Part shown: one piece after another, positions 33,811-42,376 of the stretch
How positions within the stretch are numbered: the first letter of the stretch is position 1
How the letters are laid out: every line of letters starts with the position of its first letter
NCBI GenBank assembly: GCA_003235365.1
Contig: QJWJ01000354.1
Location: 1 to 64,000, forward strand
From: Deltaproteobacteria bacterium
GTDB taxonomy: Bacteria; Myxococcota_A; Polyangia; Polyangiales; Polyangiaceae
DNA: 64,000 nucleotides
Direction: 5' to 3'
The notes under the pieces: generated by a model
Databases searched by the model: none
Seen by the model: only the letters and a program-made list of their open reading frames with translations
What the model was told of the DNA's origin: nothing
Made by a program: the position numbers and the translations under genes

Positions 33811-35579
33811 CCCAGTCGGCTACCGTGTTGACCCCCCCTCACAGCGCTTTGACCGACCCGATGCTGGGCAGGACCGTGCTCGGTCGCTACCGCGTCATCA
33901 AACCGTTGGCACACGGCGGAATGGGCGTCGTGTATCTCGGGCGAACCGAAGGCGCGGAAGGTTTTTCGAAACCCGTCGTGATCAAGCGGGTGCTTCCGCA
34001 ACTCGTCGCGGATCCGAACATGACGAAGATGTTCGTGCGTGAAGCACGCATCTTGTCGAACCTGCACCACCCGGGCATCGTCGGGGTAGTCGACTTCGGA
34101 GAGGAGGACCAAGCGTATGTGATGGTCCTCGACTACGTTCACGGCTACGACGCCGGGGCGTGGCTGCTACACCTCAAGCGGCGCTCCGAGCTGGTCCCCA
34201 GAAGCGTCGCGATTCAGATCACGATTCGTGTGCTCGAAGCGCTACACTACGCGCACACCCTCAAGCGGCCCGACGGAACGCCGATGCAGGTCGTTCACCG
34301 CGACATCTCCCCGGGGAACATCCTGCTCGACACCGAGGGTCACGTACGCCTTCTCGACTTCGGCATCGCGCGCATCGCAAACGAAGCCAACGAGTATCGG
34401 ACGCAGGAGACGACCTTCAAGGGCAAGCTGGGCTACGCGCACCCGACGTTGTTGGCCCGAGGTGAGCCCTGCCCCGAAACCGACGTCTACTCCACGGCCG
34501 TGGTGCTTTTTCAGATGTTGGCCGGCATCAATCCCTTCCGCGGCAACAGCACCGCCGACACGCTGGGACGAATCGTCACCCAGCCCCTTCCGCGACTTCG
34601 CCAATACCTGCCCGACGCACCGGCAGAGCTCGAAAACGTACTGCTCAGAGCCATGTCGCGGGACCTCGCCAACGGCTACGGCAGCGCTGCCAACATGGCC
34701 GAAGCCCTGCGCAAGGTACGCGGGGAAACCGAAGCGGCGCTCAACACCCGCATGGCGGAAGTCTTCTCGAGTGACTTTCGTGAAATGCCGGGGATCCTCG
34801 ACCTCGAGCCACTCGAGGCACGCGACGCAGCGTGGCGCACGAGCATACTCGATCTCGAGCCGGCCGCGTTGCGCAGTACGCCACCGCGCGCACCCGACGC
34901 TGGTTCGGAACCCCCGACGGTGTTTGCGCCCCCGCCCGCCGCAACCCCCACGCTCGTCGGAGATCCCACGGTCGTTCAAACGCCCGAGGTAGCGCGGGGG
35001 CAACGCTGGATCGCGATCGCGATCGGAGGTGTTGCCGTGGCGTTGGTCGCCGTCGCGGTGGCGTTGCTTTGGAAGCGAGAAACACCTCCCGCCGAAGCGC
35101 GCTACGTCGTGGTAACCAAGACCGAAAGCGAAGCGACGACGGCCGAAACGGAGACTGAGCCAACCGAGTCGGTGGGGAGTCAGGACGAAATCCCAACGGC
35201 CGCCAGTGCAGCCGAAGCCACCCAGAAACACGAGGCAAGCCCCGCGCCACGTGCCAAGGAAGGCGCTTCATCCGGCAACCCTGGCGGAGCGGCAGTCAAA
35301 CCCTCCGCGCAATTGCTCACGCAACGTTTTTCGCGTCATCAAGGCCGAATCCAAGGCTGCTTCACGAGCCACCCAGACTTGGCCAAGCAGAACCCCAACT
35401 TGCAAATCGCATTCAAAGTCGCGACCAACGGCAGCGTGCAACAAGCGACGTTAATCCCCAGCGCGCTCGCCTCGACTTCGCTTGGCGCTTGCGTCCTGCG
35501 CATCGCCCGGTCGGCGAACTTCGGAAATCTGACTGAAAGCGCCAGCTTTCGGATCCCCGTGCAAGCGCGCGTTCAATAG
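33807..35579 (+). CDS. Ser/Thr protein kinase with AgmX/TonB-like periplasmic tail
   Basis: 590 residues from the ATG at 33807. The kinase domain (about 12-275) has LAHGGMGVVYLG, VVIKRVL, HRDISPGN, DFGIAR, and LGYAHPTLLARG where APE is altered to AHP. The first Gly of the loop is Ala, so activity is probable but not certain. A linker and one TM helix (about 401-423) follow, then a Glu/Thr spacer and a C-terminal module (about 505-590: LLTQRFSRHQGRIQGCFTSHPDLAKQNPNLQIAFKVATNGSVQQATLIP...) of the AgmX/TonB-like type. It is the last gene of a three-gene operon, 0 nt from the convergent ATP-grasp stop. Confidence 0.9.
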   Translation: MTQSATVLTPPHSALTDPMLGRTVLGRYRVIKPLAHGGMGVVYLGRTEGAEGFSKPVVIKRVLPQLVADPNMTKMFVREARILSNLHHPGIVGVVDFGEEDQAYVMVLDYVHGYDAGAWLLHLKRRSELVPRSVAIQITIRVLEALHYAHTLKRPDGTPMQVVHRDISPGNILLDTEGHVRLLDFGIARIANEANEYRTQETTFKGKLGYAHPTLLARGEPCPETDVYSTAVVLFQMLAGINPFRGNSTADTLGRIVTQPLPRLRQYLPDAPAELENVLLRAMSRDLANGYGSAANMAEALRKVRGETEAALNTRMAEVFSSDFREMPGILDLEPLEARDAAWRTSILDLEPAALRSTPPRAPDAGSEPPTVFAPPPAATPTLVGDPTVVQTPEVARGQRWIAIAIGGVAVALVAVAVALLWKRETPPAEARYVVVTKTESEATTAETETEPTESVGSQDEIPTAASAAEATQKHEASPAPRAKEGASSGNPGGAAVKPSAQLLTQRFSRHQGRIQGCFTSHPDLAKQNPNLQIAFKVATNGSVQQATLIPSALASTSLGACVLRIARSANFGNLTESASFRIPVQARVQ

Positions 35580-36461
35580 TCAGCGACCGTCCGCGTAAAG
35601 GCGCAACGCCTCATCGCGCCGGTCGCCCATGCCGATCGACCAACCCAGTGTGAAGCGTGCATTCACGTCGCTGATCGGGTTGATGACCCGGTCACTCCCC
35701 TCGCGGTACACGAACCCGTCGATCCCGAAGGGCCCAAAGTAACCAGATCGCGCCAATGCCCCTGCTACCTCTCTGACGGCACGGTGGAGCGCGTCGCCCG
35801 TCTCGAGGTCCGGGGCGCACCGCTCGAGGCGAACGACACTGCCGAACGCATCGCACCACTGTCGACACGGCTCCCCGACAAGCACCCGTTCGCCCAGGAC
35901 TACTCCGTGCATGGACCACTCTTCGAGAACGTCGACGTCGGGCTCTCGCACAAACCCACCGCGCAACGAATCGATCACCCAACGGCGATCATCGTCGCTG
36001 AGTGCCTCGCGCAAGACGCGTTGCCCACGACCAGCAAAGCCGTACGGTCGCTTGAGTCGCCAGCGCCGGCCGGAGCTGCCCTCCAACCACCGCAAGTCCA
36101 CCGTTGCCGCCTCGCCCTGAACGAACGCACGCGGCAACGGCCCATCGAATTGCAGTTGAAAACGTCGATGATTGACTCGTTGCAGCACATCGAGCCCGGG
36201 GCCCGCGACGACCTCGAACCGGCGACGTCTCAGCGCTGCGATCGCAGCGGGCGTGGGACACCAGCACAGCACGACGGCATCAGGGGCGTGCGCGGCTCGA
36301 AGGTCATCCCAAGCGAACGACACGTCGCCGAGAGTCAACCAGTGCAGCGTCTCACGCTGCCCGCTGACGATTCGTGAAACGGCCTTCGAGACTTGATACG
36401 CGGTTGGGCGTTCCAACTCACGCTCGGCATCGAGATTCGTAAACCAGCTCCAGTGCGTCAC
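35580..36461 (-). CDS. ATP-grasp-like protein
   Basis: 293 residues, cytosolic. The pattern RRWRLKRPYGFAGRGQRVLREAL resembles the ATP-binding segment, and PFGIDGFVYREGSDRVINPISDVNARFTLGWSIGMG the metal-binding end (the N-x-R ending), of ATP-grasp ligases. No substrate can be named. It lies 27 nt after the DUF455 gene and in the same direction as priA, and its stop touches the stop of the opposing kinase gene. A possible job is to ligate something in connection with the ferritin-like partner; this is inferred from neighbourhood only. Confidence 0.7.
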   Translation of the reverse strand: MTHWSWFTNLDAERELERPTAYQVSKAVSRIVSGQRETLHWLTLGDVSFAWDDLRAAHAPDAVVLCWCPTPAAIAALRRRRFEVVAGPGLDVLQRVNHRRFQLQFDGPLPRAFVQGEAATVDLRWLEGSSGRRWRLKRPYGFAGRGQRVLREALSDDDRRWVIDSLRGGFVREPDVDVLEEWSMHGVVLGERVLVGEPCRQWCDAFGSVVRLERCAPDLETGDALHRAVREVAGALARSGYFGPFGIDGFVYREGSDRVINPISDVNARFTLGWSIGMGDRRDEALRLYADGR

Positions 36462-36488
36462 GGTCGGTCACTCATCCGTCCCCCTGGC

Positions 36489-37331
36489 TCACCGTCGGCC
36501 ATGGCGTTCGGGTCGCCACGCGCCGAGCGCGTCGATGAACTCGACGGTCATCTCCGCCTTCTCTCGCGCCGCACGATTGATCGTCTTGCCGCGCATCAAC
36601 AACGGCGTGAGCGGTTTGGGCAACGCTTCGGACCAGGTGTGAAAGTCATCGCGCCCCGTCCACTGGCGGAACCAGCGCATCGCGAAACGAACGTGAGCCA
36701 CCTCTTCTCTACCCACCTGATCCTGCAAGGCCGCGCCCGCTTCGTCACCAGCGCGGCGAAACCAATCGGCAAAACGCGGCGTGTGTTCGAGATTGGCCGC
36801 TTCGAGCCCCATCCCCATCAAGGCCACGAACTCGGTCTTGGTACGACAAGTCGGCACCCGATCCCAAAACCAATCGCGAACCTCGAAATCGCCAATCTCG
36901 AAACCCAATGCTTCGATGTGTTCTCGGTACAGCCGCATGTGCCGCAACTCATCCTGGCAAATCCCCAGCAGGCCGGCGCGAAACGACTCTTCTGCGTCGG
37001 CAAAGCGCAGAATGGCCCAACACATCAACTCGGCAGCTTGCAGTTCATGGTGCCAGAACTTGTGCATCAGTTTGGCGCGATTGCGGGGCTCACTCAGAGC
37101 CGCTGCCGCCATCGACCGCGGTTTGCTCGTACTGACGCGCAGCTGAGCGGGCCTTCCCGGTCGACGCAAGTCGTGAACCGTGGGCGTGGGATCGAAGGTT
37201 CGCGGCGGACGTCCTGGGTCGCACTTGACGTCGAGATCGTCGCTGAGCACGTAGTGGTAGGCCCAAGCGTCAATGCTCGAACTGGGCTCGGTCCAATCGA
37301 CCGCAGCTGGGTCTACTTGCTCGACGTTCAC
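36489..37331 (-). CDS. DUF455 ferritin-like protein
   Basis: 280-residue DUF455-family protein. Helical bundle motifs carry the metal ligands expected of a ferritin-like di-iron fold: HHELQAAELMCWA, CQDELRHMRLYREH, LEAANLEHTPRF and REEVAHVRFA, giving two Glu/His sets (E..ExxH type). DUF455 enzymes have no settled function. It begins 24 nt after the priA stop and ends 27 nt before the ATP-grasp-like gene, so all three form one minus-strand unit. Confidence 0.85.
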   Translation of the reverse strand: MNVEQVDPAAVDWTEPSSSIDAWAYHYVLSDDLDVKCDPGRPPRTFDPTPTVHDLRRPGRPAQLRVSTSKPRSMAAAALSEPRNRAKLMHKFWHHELQAAELMCWAILRFADAEESFRAGLLGICQDELRHMRLYREHIEALGFEIGDFEVRDWFWDRVPTCRTKTEFVALMGMGLEAANLEHTPRFADWFRRAGDEAGAALQDQVGREEVAHVRFAMRWFRQWTGRDDFHTWSEALPKPLTPLLMRGKTINRAAREKAEMTVEFIDALGAWRPERHGRR

Positions 37332-37355
37332 GGCAGTGCTTTCCCCAACGCTCGC

Positions 37356-39611
37356 TTACAACATGCTCACCGGGTCGACGTCCAGCGCGATCCGAACGCG
37401 AGCGTCGACCTTCACTTGCCCCAGGGCGTGAGCGGCCCGGTACAACGGCTCTCGTTTGGGCGACCGCAAGATGCATCGATAGCGGTGTCGATTCTTGAGG
37501 CGAGCGAGCGGTGCAGCACTCGGCCCGAGAACCTCCGCGGCGGAGCCGACGACTTTGCGCGCCACTGCCGCAAGTTGCTGCGCAGTGCGCTCAGCCACAC
37601 CAGGATCGGCGCAATCGACGCGAACCATCAGCAGTCGGTAGTAGGGTGGGTAGCGCGCTTCACGGCGTTCCGACAGTTCGTACTCGACGAATGCGCGCGT
37701 GTCGTGTGAACACGCGTGAAGAATCGCCGGGTGCTCCGGGTTTCTCGTTTGGATCAGTACCTTGCCGCGAGTCCCCGCGCGCCCCGCACGGCCCGCCACC
37801 TGAACGATCAGTGAAAACGTGCGCTCCGACGCTTGGTAGTCAGGCAACGACAACGCCGCATCGGCGTTGAGCACCCCGACCAACGCCACGTTGGGAAGAT
37901 CGTGACCCTTGGTCACCATTTGCGTGCCCACCAGGATGTCGACCTCGCCAGCGCGCATACGATCCAAAATCGCCTCACTCTTGAGCCCCGACGCCACGTC
38001 GCGATCCAAACGCGCGATCTTGGCACCGGCAAACGCATCCACCAACGCCTTTTCGACGCGCTCGGTGCCGACCCCCTCGAGCGCGTAGCGTGTCATCTTG
38101 CATTGGGTACACGGCAGCGCACTGGGAGACGTGAAATCGCAGTAGTGGCAGCGCAACTGGTCGCCGTGGGTCCGATGCATCGTCAGGGCCACCGAACAGT
38201 TCGGACACTCGGCGACGGTGCCGCACACTTCGCAGATCAGGCTGGGTGCGAAACCTCGACGGTTGAGAAACAAGATCGCCTGGCGTTTCTCGGACAGCAC
38301 CCGTTCCAGTTCACGGTGCAGGGGCAGACTAATCAGGCGGTTTCCAGACGGGCCAGCGCCGACGTTGCGCAGATTGACGACCTCGACGTCCGGCAGCACA
38401 GCGCCGACGATCGCCCGCTGCGGCAGAATCAAACGTTCGATGCGCTGTTTGCGCACCAAGGCCTCACTCGACAGCGAAGGCGTCGCTGAACCGAGTACAC
38501 AGACGGCGCCCGCCCGGTGAGCGCGCAACATCGCCATGTCGCGCGCGTTGTAGCGCACTCCTTCTTCCTGCTTGAACGAACCGTCGTGCTCTTCGTCGAC
38601 GCAAATCAGCTTCAGGTCGCGCACTGGCGCAAACAACGCCGAGCGCGCGCCGATCGCGATCGCCACCCGGCCCTCGCGCAAGCTACGCCACATCCGACTG
38701 CGCTCCACGTCTGACAACCCACTGTGAAGCACGGCAATCGCGTCGCCAAAGCGCGCCCGAAAACGGGCCACCAACTGAGGCGTCAGCGCAATCTCCGGTA
38801 CCAAGACGATCACGCCCCCGGAAAGCTTCAAGCAGGCCTCCACGACCTGCAGATAGACCTCCGTCTTGCCCGAACCGGTCACCCCCTCCAGCAAGAACGA
38901 CTTGCTCGCTCCCGTGGCCAGCGCATCTTCGAGTGCCTCGACCGCCGCTTGCTGATGCTCGTTGAGCCGTTTGGGTACGTCACGCTCGACGGCTTCGCTG
39001 AAAAATCGATCCGCTTCGCGAGCACGACGCTCGATCAGAGCGAGACCGAGTTGCTCCAAGCGCTTCACGGCTGAACGGGCATTCGTGAACCGCTCTGTCA
39101 GAGTGGTAATCGCCTGCGGGCCGCCTTCACGCAGTGCGGTCAACAACTCCTTGGCTTGGCCGCGAAGCTTGCGCTCCGTTTCGGGATCCGCCACGTCGCC
39201 CCTCGCCACGGCAACCTGTTGCATCGCCCCAACAGTCGCGACTCCCGCCTGGTCGAACAGTTCGCGGTCCTGCGCCGATTCCACCTGCGAGCGCTCGACG
39301 CTCGGCAGCGCGAGTCGCAAGACCTCGCCAATGGGAGCAAGGTAGTATTCGGCCAGTTCGCGCAGAAAGCGCAACAACTCGGCTGGGAGTGCCGGCTCGT
39401 CATCGAGGAGGCCAAGCAGTGGCTTGACTTTCGCGGGGTCGAGACCAGCCGGAGGCTCGTCGCTCAGTTCCAGCACCACGCCGAGCAACTTGCGACGCCC
39501 GAATTCGCACAGGACTCGGGCGCCAGCGGCGACGTGCCCACGCAAGTGCTCGGGGATCGCGTAGCTGAACGCCCGCCCGAGCGGCACCGGGACGGCAACG
39601 AGCGCAAACAC
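37356..39611 (-). CDS. priA: Primosomal replication helicase PriA
   Basis: 751-residue PriA. It restarts stalled replication forks by recognising the fork 3' end and loading DnaB. The N-terminal DNA-binding domain starts MFALVAVPVPLGRAFSYAIP. The helicase core shows LLEGVTGSGKTEVYL (Walker A, near 240), DEEHDGSFKQEEGVRYNARDMA (DEEH box, near 337) and LFLNRRGFAPSLICEVCG. The eight-Cys zinc module (CEVCGTVAECPNC, CHYCDF, CTQCKM) is complete. The following DUF455 and ATP-grasp genes are co-oriented with small gaps. Confidence 0.96.
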   Translation of the reverse strand: MFALVAVPVPLGRAFSYAIPEHLRGHVAAGARVLCEFGRRKLLGVVLELSDEPPAGLDPAKVKPLLGLLDDEPALPAELLRFLRELAEYYLAPIGEVLRLALPSVERSQVESAQDRELFDQAGVATVGAMQQVAVARGDVADPETERKLRGQAKELLTALREGGPQAITTLTERFTNARSAVKRLEQLGLALIERRAREADRFFSEAVERDVPKRLNEHQQAAVEALEDALATGASKSFLLEGVTGSGKTEVYLQVVEACLKLSGGVIVLVPEIALTPQLVARFRARFGDAIAVLHSGLSDVERSRMWRSLREGRVAIAIGARSALFAPVRDLKLICVDEEHDGSFKQEEGVRYNARDMAMLRAHRAGAVCVLGSATPSLSSEALVRKQRIERLILPQRAIVGAVLPDVEVVNLRNVGAGPSGNRLISLPLHRELERVLSEKRQAILFLNRRGFAPSLICEVCGTVAECPNCSVALTMHRTHGDQLRCHYCDFTSPSALPCTQCKMTRYALEGVGTERVEKALVDAFAGAKIARLDRDVASGLKSEAILDRMRAGEVDILVGTQMVTKGHDLPNVALVGVLNADAALSLPDYQASERTFSLIVQVAGRAGRAGTRGKVLIQTRNPEHPAILHACSHDTRAFVEYELSERREARYPPYYRLLMVRVDCADPGVAERTAQQLAAVARKVVGSAAEVLGPSAAPLARLKNRHRYRCILRSPKREPLYRAAHALGQVKVDARVRIALDVDPVSML

Positions 39612-39733
39612 CGCGGCACTGTAGTACCTCGCCCCACGGCGGAAGCACTCGAATGTCAGCGCGGCACGCCGGGCCGGATGTTCGCTCGCCAGTGGTCGAT
39701 ATCGCTGCCATCACCCGCTATGGTCAGCGGAAC

Positions 39734-40084
39734 GTGTCGATCGTGGACAGTGCGCCTTGGCTCGTTCCCTTCGCGATCGCGATCGTTGCCGGCGTACTGT
39801 TTGCGCGAGCCATTCGTCGTTCCACGGAGCTGTTCGTACTCGAGGTCGACAGCGGTGACGTGCGTTTCACGCGCGGACGCATCCCGCCTCAACTGCTCGA
39901 CGAGATCCGCGAGATCCTGCGCCGGTCCGGCAGCAACGGCGTACTACGCATCGTCCAGGATCGCCGAGAAGCAGTGATTGAGGCCACGGGGAACTTTGGC
40001 GCAGGGACGCTTCAACAGCTGCGCAACGTGATTGGCAACACGCCGCTGCAACGAATTCGTTCCGGCGTCGGGCCGCGCCGTTGA
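39734..40084 (+). CDS. Small membrane protein, DUF3634-like
   Basis: About 116 residues from the GTG at 39734; an ATG at 39653 would add 27 poorly hydrophobic residues. One N-terminal membrane helix (LVPFAIAIVAGVLFARAIR) is followed by a short soluble part, ELFVLEVDSGDVRFTRGRIPPQLLDEIREIL, VLRIVQDRREAVIEATG, QLRNVIGNTPLQRIRSG. The layout resembles the DUF3634-type membrane proteins of myxobacteria (recalled, not searched). Function unknown. Confidence 0.65.
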   Translation: MSIVDSAPWLVPFAIAIVAGVLFARAIRRSTELFVLEVDSGDVRFTRGRIPPQLLDEIREILRRSGSNGVLRIVQDRREAVIEATGNFGAGTLQQLRNVIGNTPLQRIRSGVGPRR

Positions 40085-40127
40085 AACGAACGTTACGAAC
40101 GCGCAGTCCTTTGTCGCGGACGAGTCG

Positions 40128-40174
40128 GCAAACAAAGAAACGACCTGCCACCCCGGAAGAGGACAGGCCGTTTC
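40128..40174 (-). terminator. Rho-independent terminator of the Cys-repeat lipoprotein gene
   Basis: On the minus strand the stem GAAACGGCCTGTC pairs with GGCAGGTCGTTTC across a short loop, followed by TTTGTTTG. A stem plus T-rich tail placed just after the stop of the 40240-40593 gene makes it an intrinsic terminator. Confidence 0.75.
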
Positions 40175-40239
40175 GCCCTCTGTTTGACGAGTTGGCTCCC
40201 CCGAGCCCGCACCCGTCAGGACTGTTCAGGTCACCTCAC

Positions 40240-40593
40240 TCACTCGGCGCTCGGACAATGCGCGTTGCAGCCGCCTTTGCCTTTGCACTCGTTCATGCCC
40301 TTGCAATCGTTCATTCCTGCGACTTTGCAGCCGCCCTTCCCCTTGCACTCGTTCATGCCCTTGCAACAGTCCTTGGCCTCTGAAGCGTCGCCACCCTCGT
40401 CGGCTGCGGCACCCTCGTCCATTTCGTCCATCTCATCCATCGCGTCGTCGGGCGCCTCGTCTGCCCCTTCGCTCGACTCGGCTGCTGCCGCCGCAGGATC
40501 CGGAGACTCGGCCTCGGGCGTGCTGCCACCGCAAGCAACCATCAATCCAGCGGCCGCCGCCGCTGCAACGCTCTTAGAAAATTGAATCTTCAT
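40240..40593 (-). CDS. Bufferin-like Cys-repeat lipoprotein
   Basis: 117 residues. A lipobox (GLMVAC, Cys21) ends the signal. After an acidic low-complexity spacer (22-73) come two copies of a 20-residue Cys motif, DCCKGMNECKGKGGCKVAGMN and DCKGMNECKGKGGCNAHC. The CKGMNxCKG pattern closely resembles BufA-type bufferins, small Cys-rich metallophore peptides whose Cys are processed by partner enzymes. Unlike those, this is lipidated, and no BufB/BufC gene is visible nearby. It could be a copper/zinc-binding surface protein. It has its own terminator. Confidence 0.75.
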   Translation of the reverse strand: MKIQFSKSVAAAAAAGLMVACGGSTPEAESPDPAAAAAESSEGADEAPDDAMDEMDEMDEGAAADEGGDASEAKDCCKGMNECKGKGGCKVAGMNDCKGMNECKGKGGCNAHCPSAE

Positions 40594-40912
40594 GTGCTTT
40601 CCCTCGTGGAAGACTTGTTGATCGGGGATGTGCCCCCGAAGCGGGTTTGTAGCCCAGGATACGCCGCAGTAGAAGATTGGTTACGCGAGGTTGCGGGAAA
40701 GCCACTTTCCGACGCGGCGGCCAAGACGGTGGTCGAGGCCCGGTCTCGGTCGTGGGGGAAACGCCGAGGGGGAACCACTTTCCGTCGGGAAGTAGACCAG
40801 CGACGACAGCCGTCCCATCCAACCTCGACCGCGAGGTGGTCAAATGTAGTCCCGACCGGAGAACTCGGCTTTCCTTGACGTTTTCGGTCCCCGTGCGTAC
40901 GCACCAAAGCCA
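40594..40912. other. Divergent intergenic region
   Basis: 319 bases between the Cys-repeat lipoprotein gene and the TPR/PEGA-type gene. It contains a 10-bp direct repeat, CCACTTTCCG, at 40702-40711 and 40775-40784. No promoter is convincingly recognised. Confidence 0.35.
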
Positions 40913-42376
40913 ATGGGATCAGTGGGTTTCGCGGGTGACGCAGGGCAAGTGAGCGGTTTGCCCGCCTGGGCGCGCCACGTGTGCGCCAGCAGGTCCACGA
41001 CCCTCGAATGTCGAACCGGGGTTCGCGCGTCGCGAAGCAGTCCCTGGAAGCGAGTGGCATGGCTCACACTGCTGACCGTCACCGCCGCTGGCTCCGCGAT
41101 GCCCGCGGCCCATGCGCAAACGACCGTCAGCGCCGCGGACAAGGCAACAGCACGCAACACGGCAACCGAGGGGATCGAGCTGTATCGCGAGCAGAAGTAC
41201 GCCGAAGCGCTCGACCGCATGCAACGAGCACAGCAGCTGTTCCAGGCGCCCGTGCACCTGCTCTACATCGCACGCTGTCAGCGCGAGTTGGGACAGTGGG
41301 TCGAAGCGGCGGAAACCTATCGCGCCTTGGTCAAGACCCAACTCGAATCCGGCGCACCCGACGCGTTCGTCAAGGCGCAGTCTGATGGCAAGAGTGAGCT
41401 GGAGGAGCTGCAACCTCGCATCCCGCGTCTGTTGGTCGAGATCACCCCCGCCGACGCACCCGAACTCCAATTGGAGCTCGACGGCAAACCTCTTTCGAGT
41501 GCAGTCGTCGGTATCGAGCGCCCGCTCAACCCAGGTCGACGCGACTTGACAGTGCGTGCGACGGGCTACGTCGAACAGCAGCGACCCGTGGAAGCCACGG
41601 AGGGCGAGCTCGTCCAGGTGGCGATCACTCTCGAGCCCGAACCGGTTTCCCCGCAACCCGTCGAGGCGGTCACCGCTCAACCGTCGGAGCCCTCGGGGCC
41701 ACCCCCGCGGCACAGAACATTCCTCGACACTGTCGCGCTGTTGTTGAGCTTGCGTCTCGGTGCGGCGTTCCCAGCCGGACAGGCCCCCGGAGCGTTGGTG
41801 AATACGGAACGGGAGGAGCCGGTGCGAGTGCGCGAATTCGCCGGGACCGGTACCGAACTGGAGCTACACGTGGGAAGCCACTTCCTCGACCGCTGGGGGA
41901 TCTCGGCGTTCCTCGGCATCAAGTCTTTTGCCGCCAAAAACGTCGACTACGCGGAGGGCACGCTTCTACACACCACGGGCAAGCCGAGCATGGCCACTCT
42001 CGGCATCAGTGTCCTCGGTGGCTCGCGTCGGGGACGCTTTGGAGGATTCGGAGAACTGAGTCTCGGGGTCCTGCATGGATTCGCGGTGCCCAGCGAGCGT
42101 ACCTCTCGAGGTTTGGTGCCGATCAACGCGTCTTGCTCCGTGACGGCGACGACCTCCGGTCTCACGGGCAGGCTCGGCGCAGGACTGAACGTTCCGCTCT
42201 ACGCTCGCGCGATTCACCTGACGCCGTACATCGCGCTCGAAGCGGGCCGCGCAACGAGCATCGAGTACAAAGGGTGCTCCACGGAGCTTCGACCTGCCGC
42301 GATGGACACCAACCAGACCCACACGACGCTCTCGCTCGGCGTCGGGGGCGACTTCTTCATCGGCGGCGTCCCGTGA
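40913..42376 (+). CDS. TPR and PEGA-type secreted protein
   Basis: 487 residues as written; the start is uncertain (ATG 40913 gives an Arg-rich leader, and GTGs at 40949, 40979 and 41054 are alternatives). A signal-like stretch (VAWLTLLTVTAAGSAMPAAHA) precedes a TPR-like helical part (ATEGIELYREQKYAEALDRMQRAQQLF), a PEGA-type strand region (LQLELDGKPLSSAVVGIERPLNPGRRDLTVRATGY) and a C-terminal beta-strand-rich, outer-membrane-like part with several GRATSI/ELHVGSHF-type strands. Its stop overlaps the next gene (GTGA), so it is the first gene of the peptide-ABC operon. PEGA/TPR proteins of this type are a myxobacterial hallmark. Confidence 0.75.
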   Translation: MGSVGFAGDAGQVSGLPAWARHVCASRSTTLECRTGVRASRSSPWKRVAWLTLLTVTAAGSAMPAAHAQTTVSAADKATARNTATEGIELYREQKYAEALDRMQRAQQLFQAPVHLLYIARCQRELGQWVEAAETYRALVKTQLESGAPDAFVKAQSDGKSELEELQPRIPRLLVEITPADAPELQLELDGKPLSSAVVGIERPLNPGRRDLTVRATGYVEQQRPVEATEGELVQVAITLEPEPVSPQPVEAVTAQPSEPSGPPPRHRTFLDTVALLLSLRLGAAFPAGQAPGALVNTEREEPVRVREFAGTGTELELHVGSHFLDRWGISAFLGIKSFAAKNVDYAEGTLLHTTGKPSMATLGISVLGGSRRGRFGGFGELSLGVLHGFAVPSERTSRGLVPINASCSVTATTSGLTGRLGAGLNVPLYARAIHLTPYIALEAGRATSIEYKGCSTELRPAAMDTNQTHTTLSLGVGGDFFIGGVP

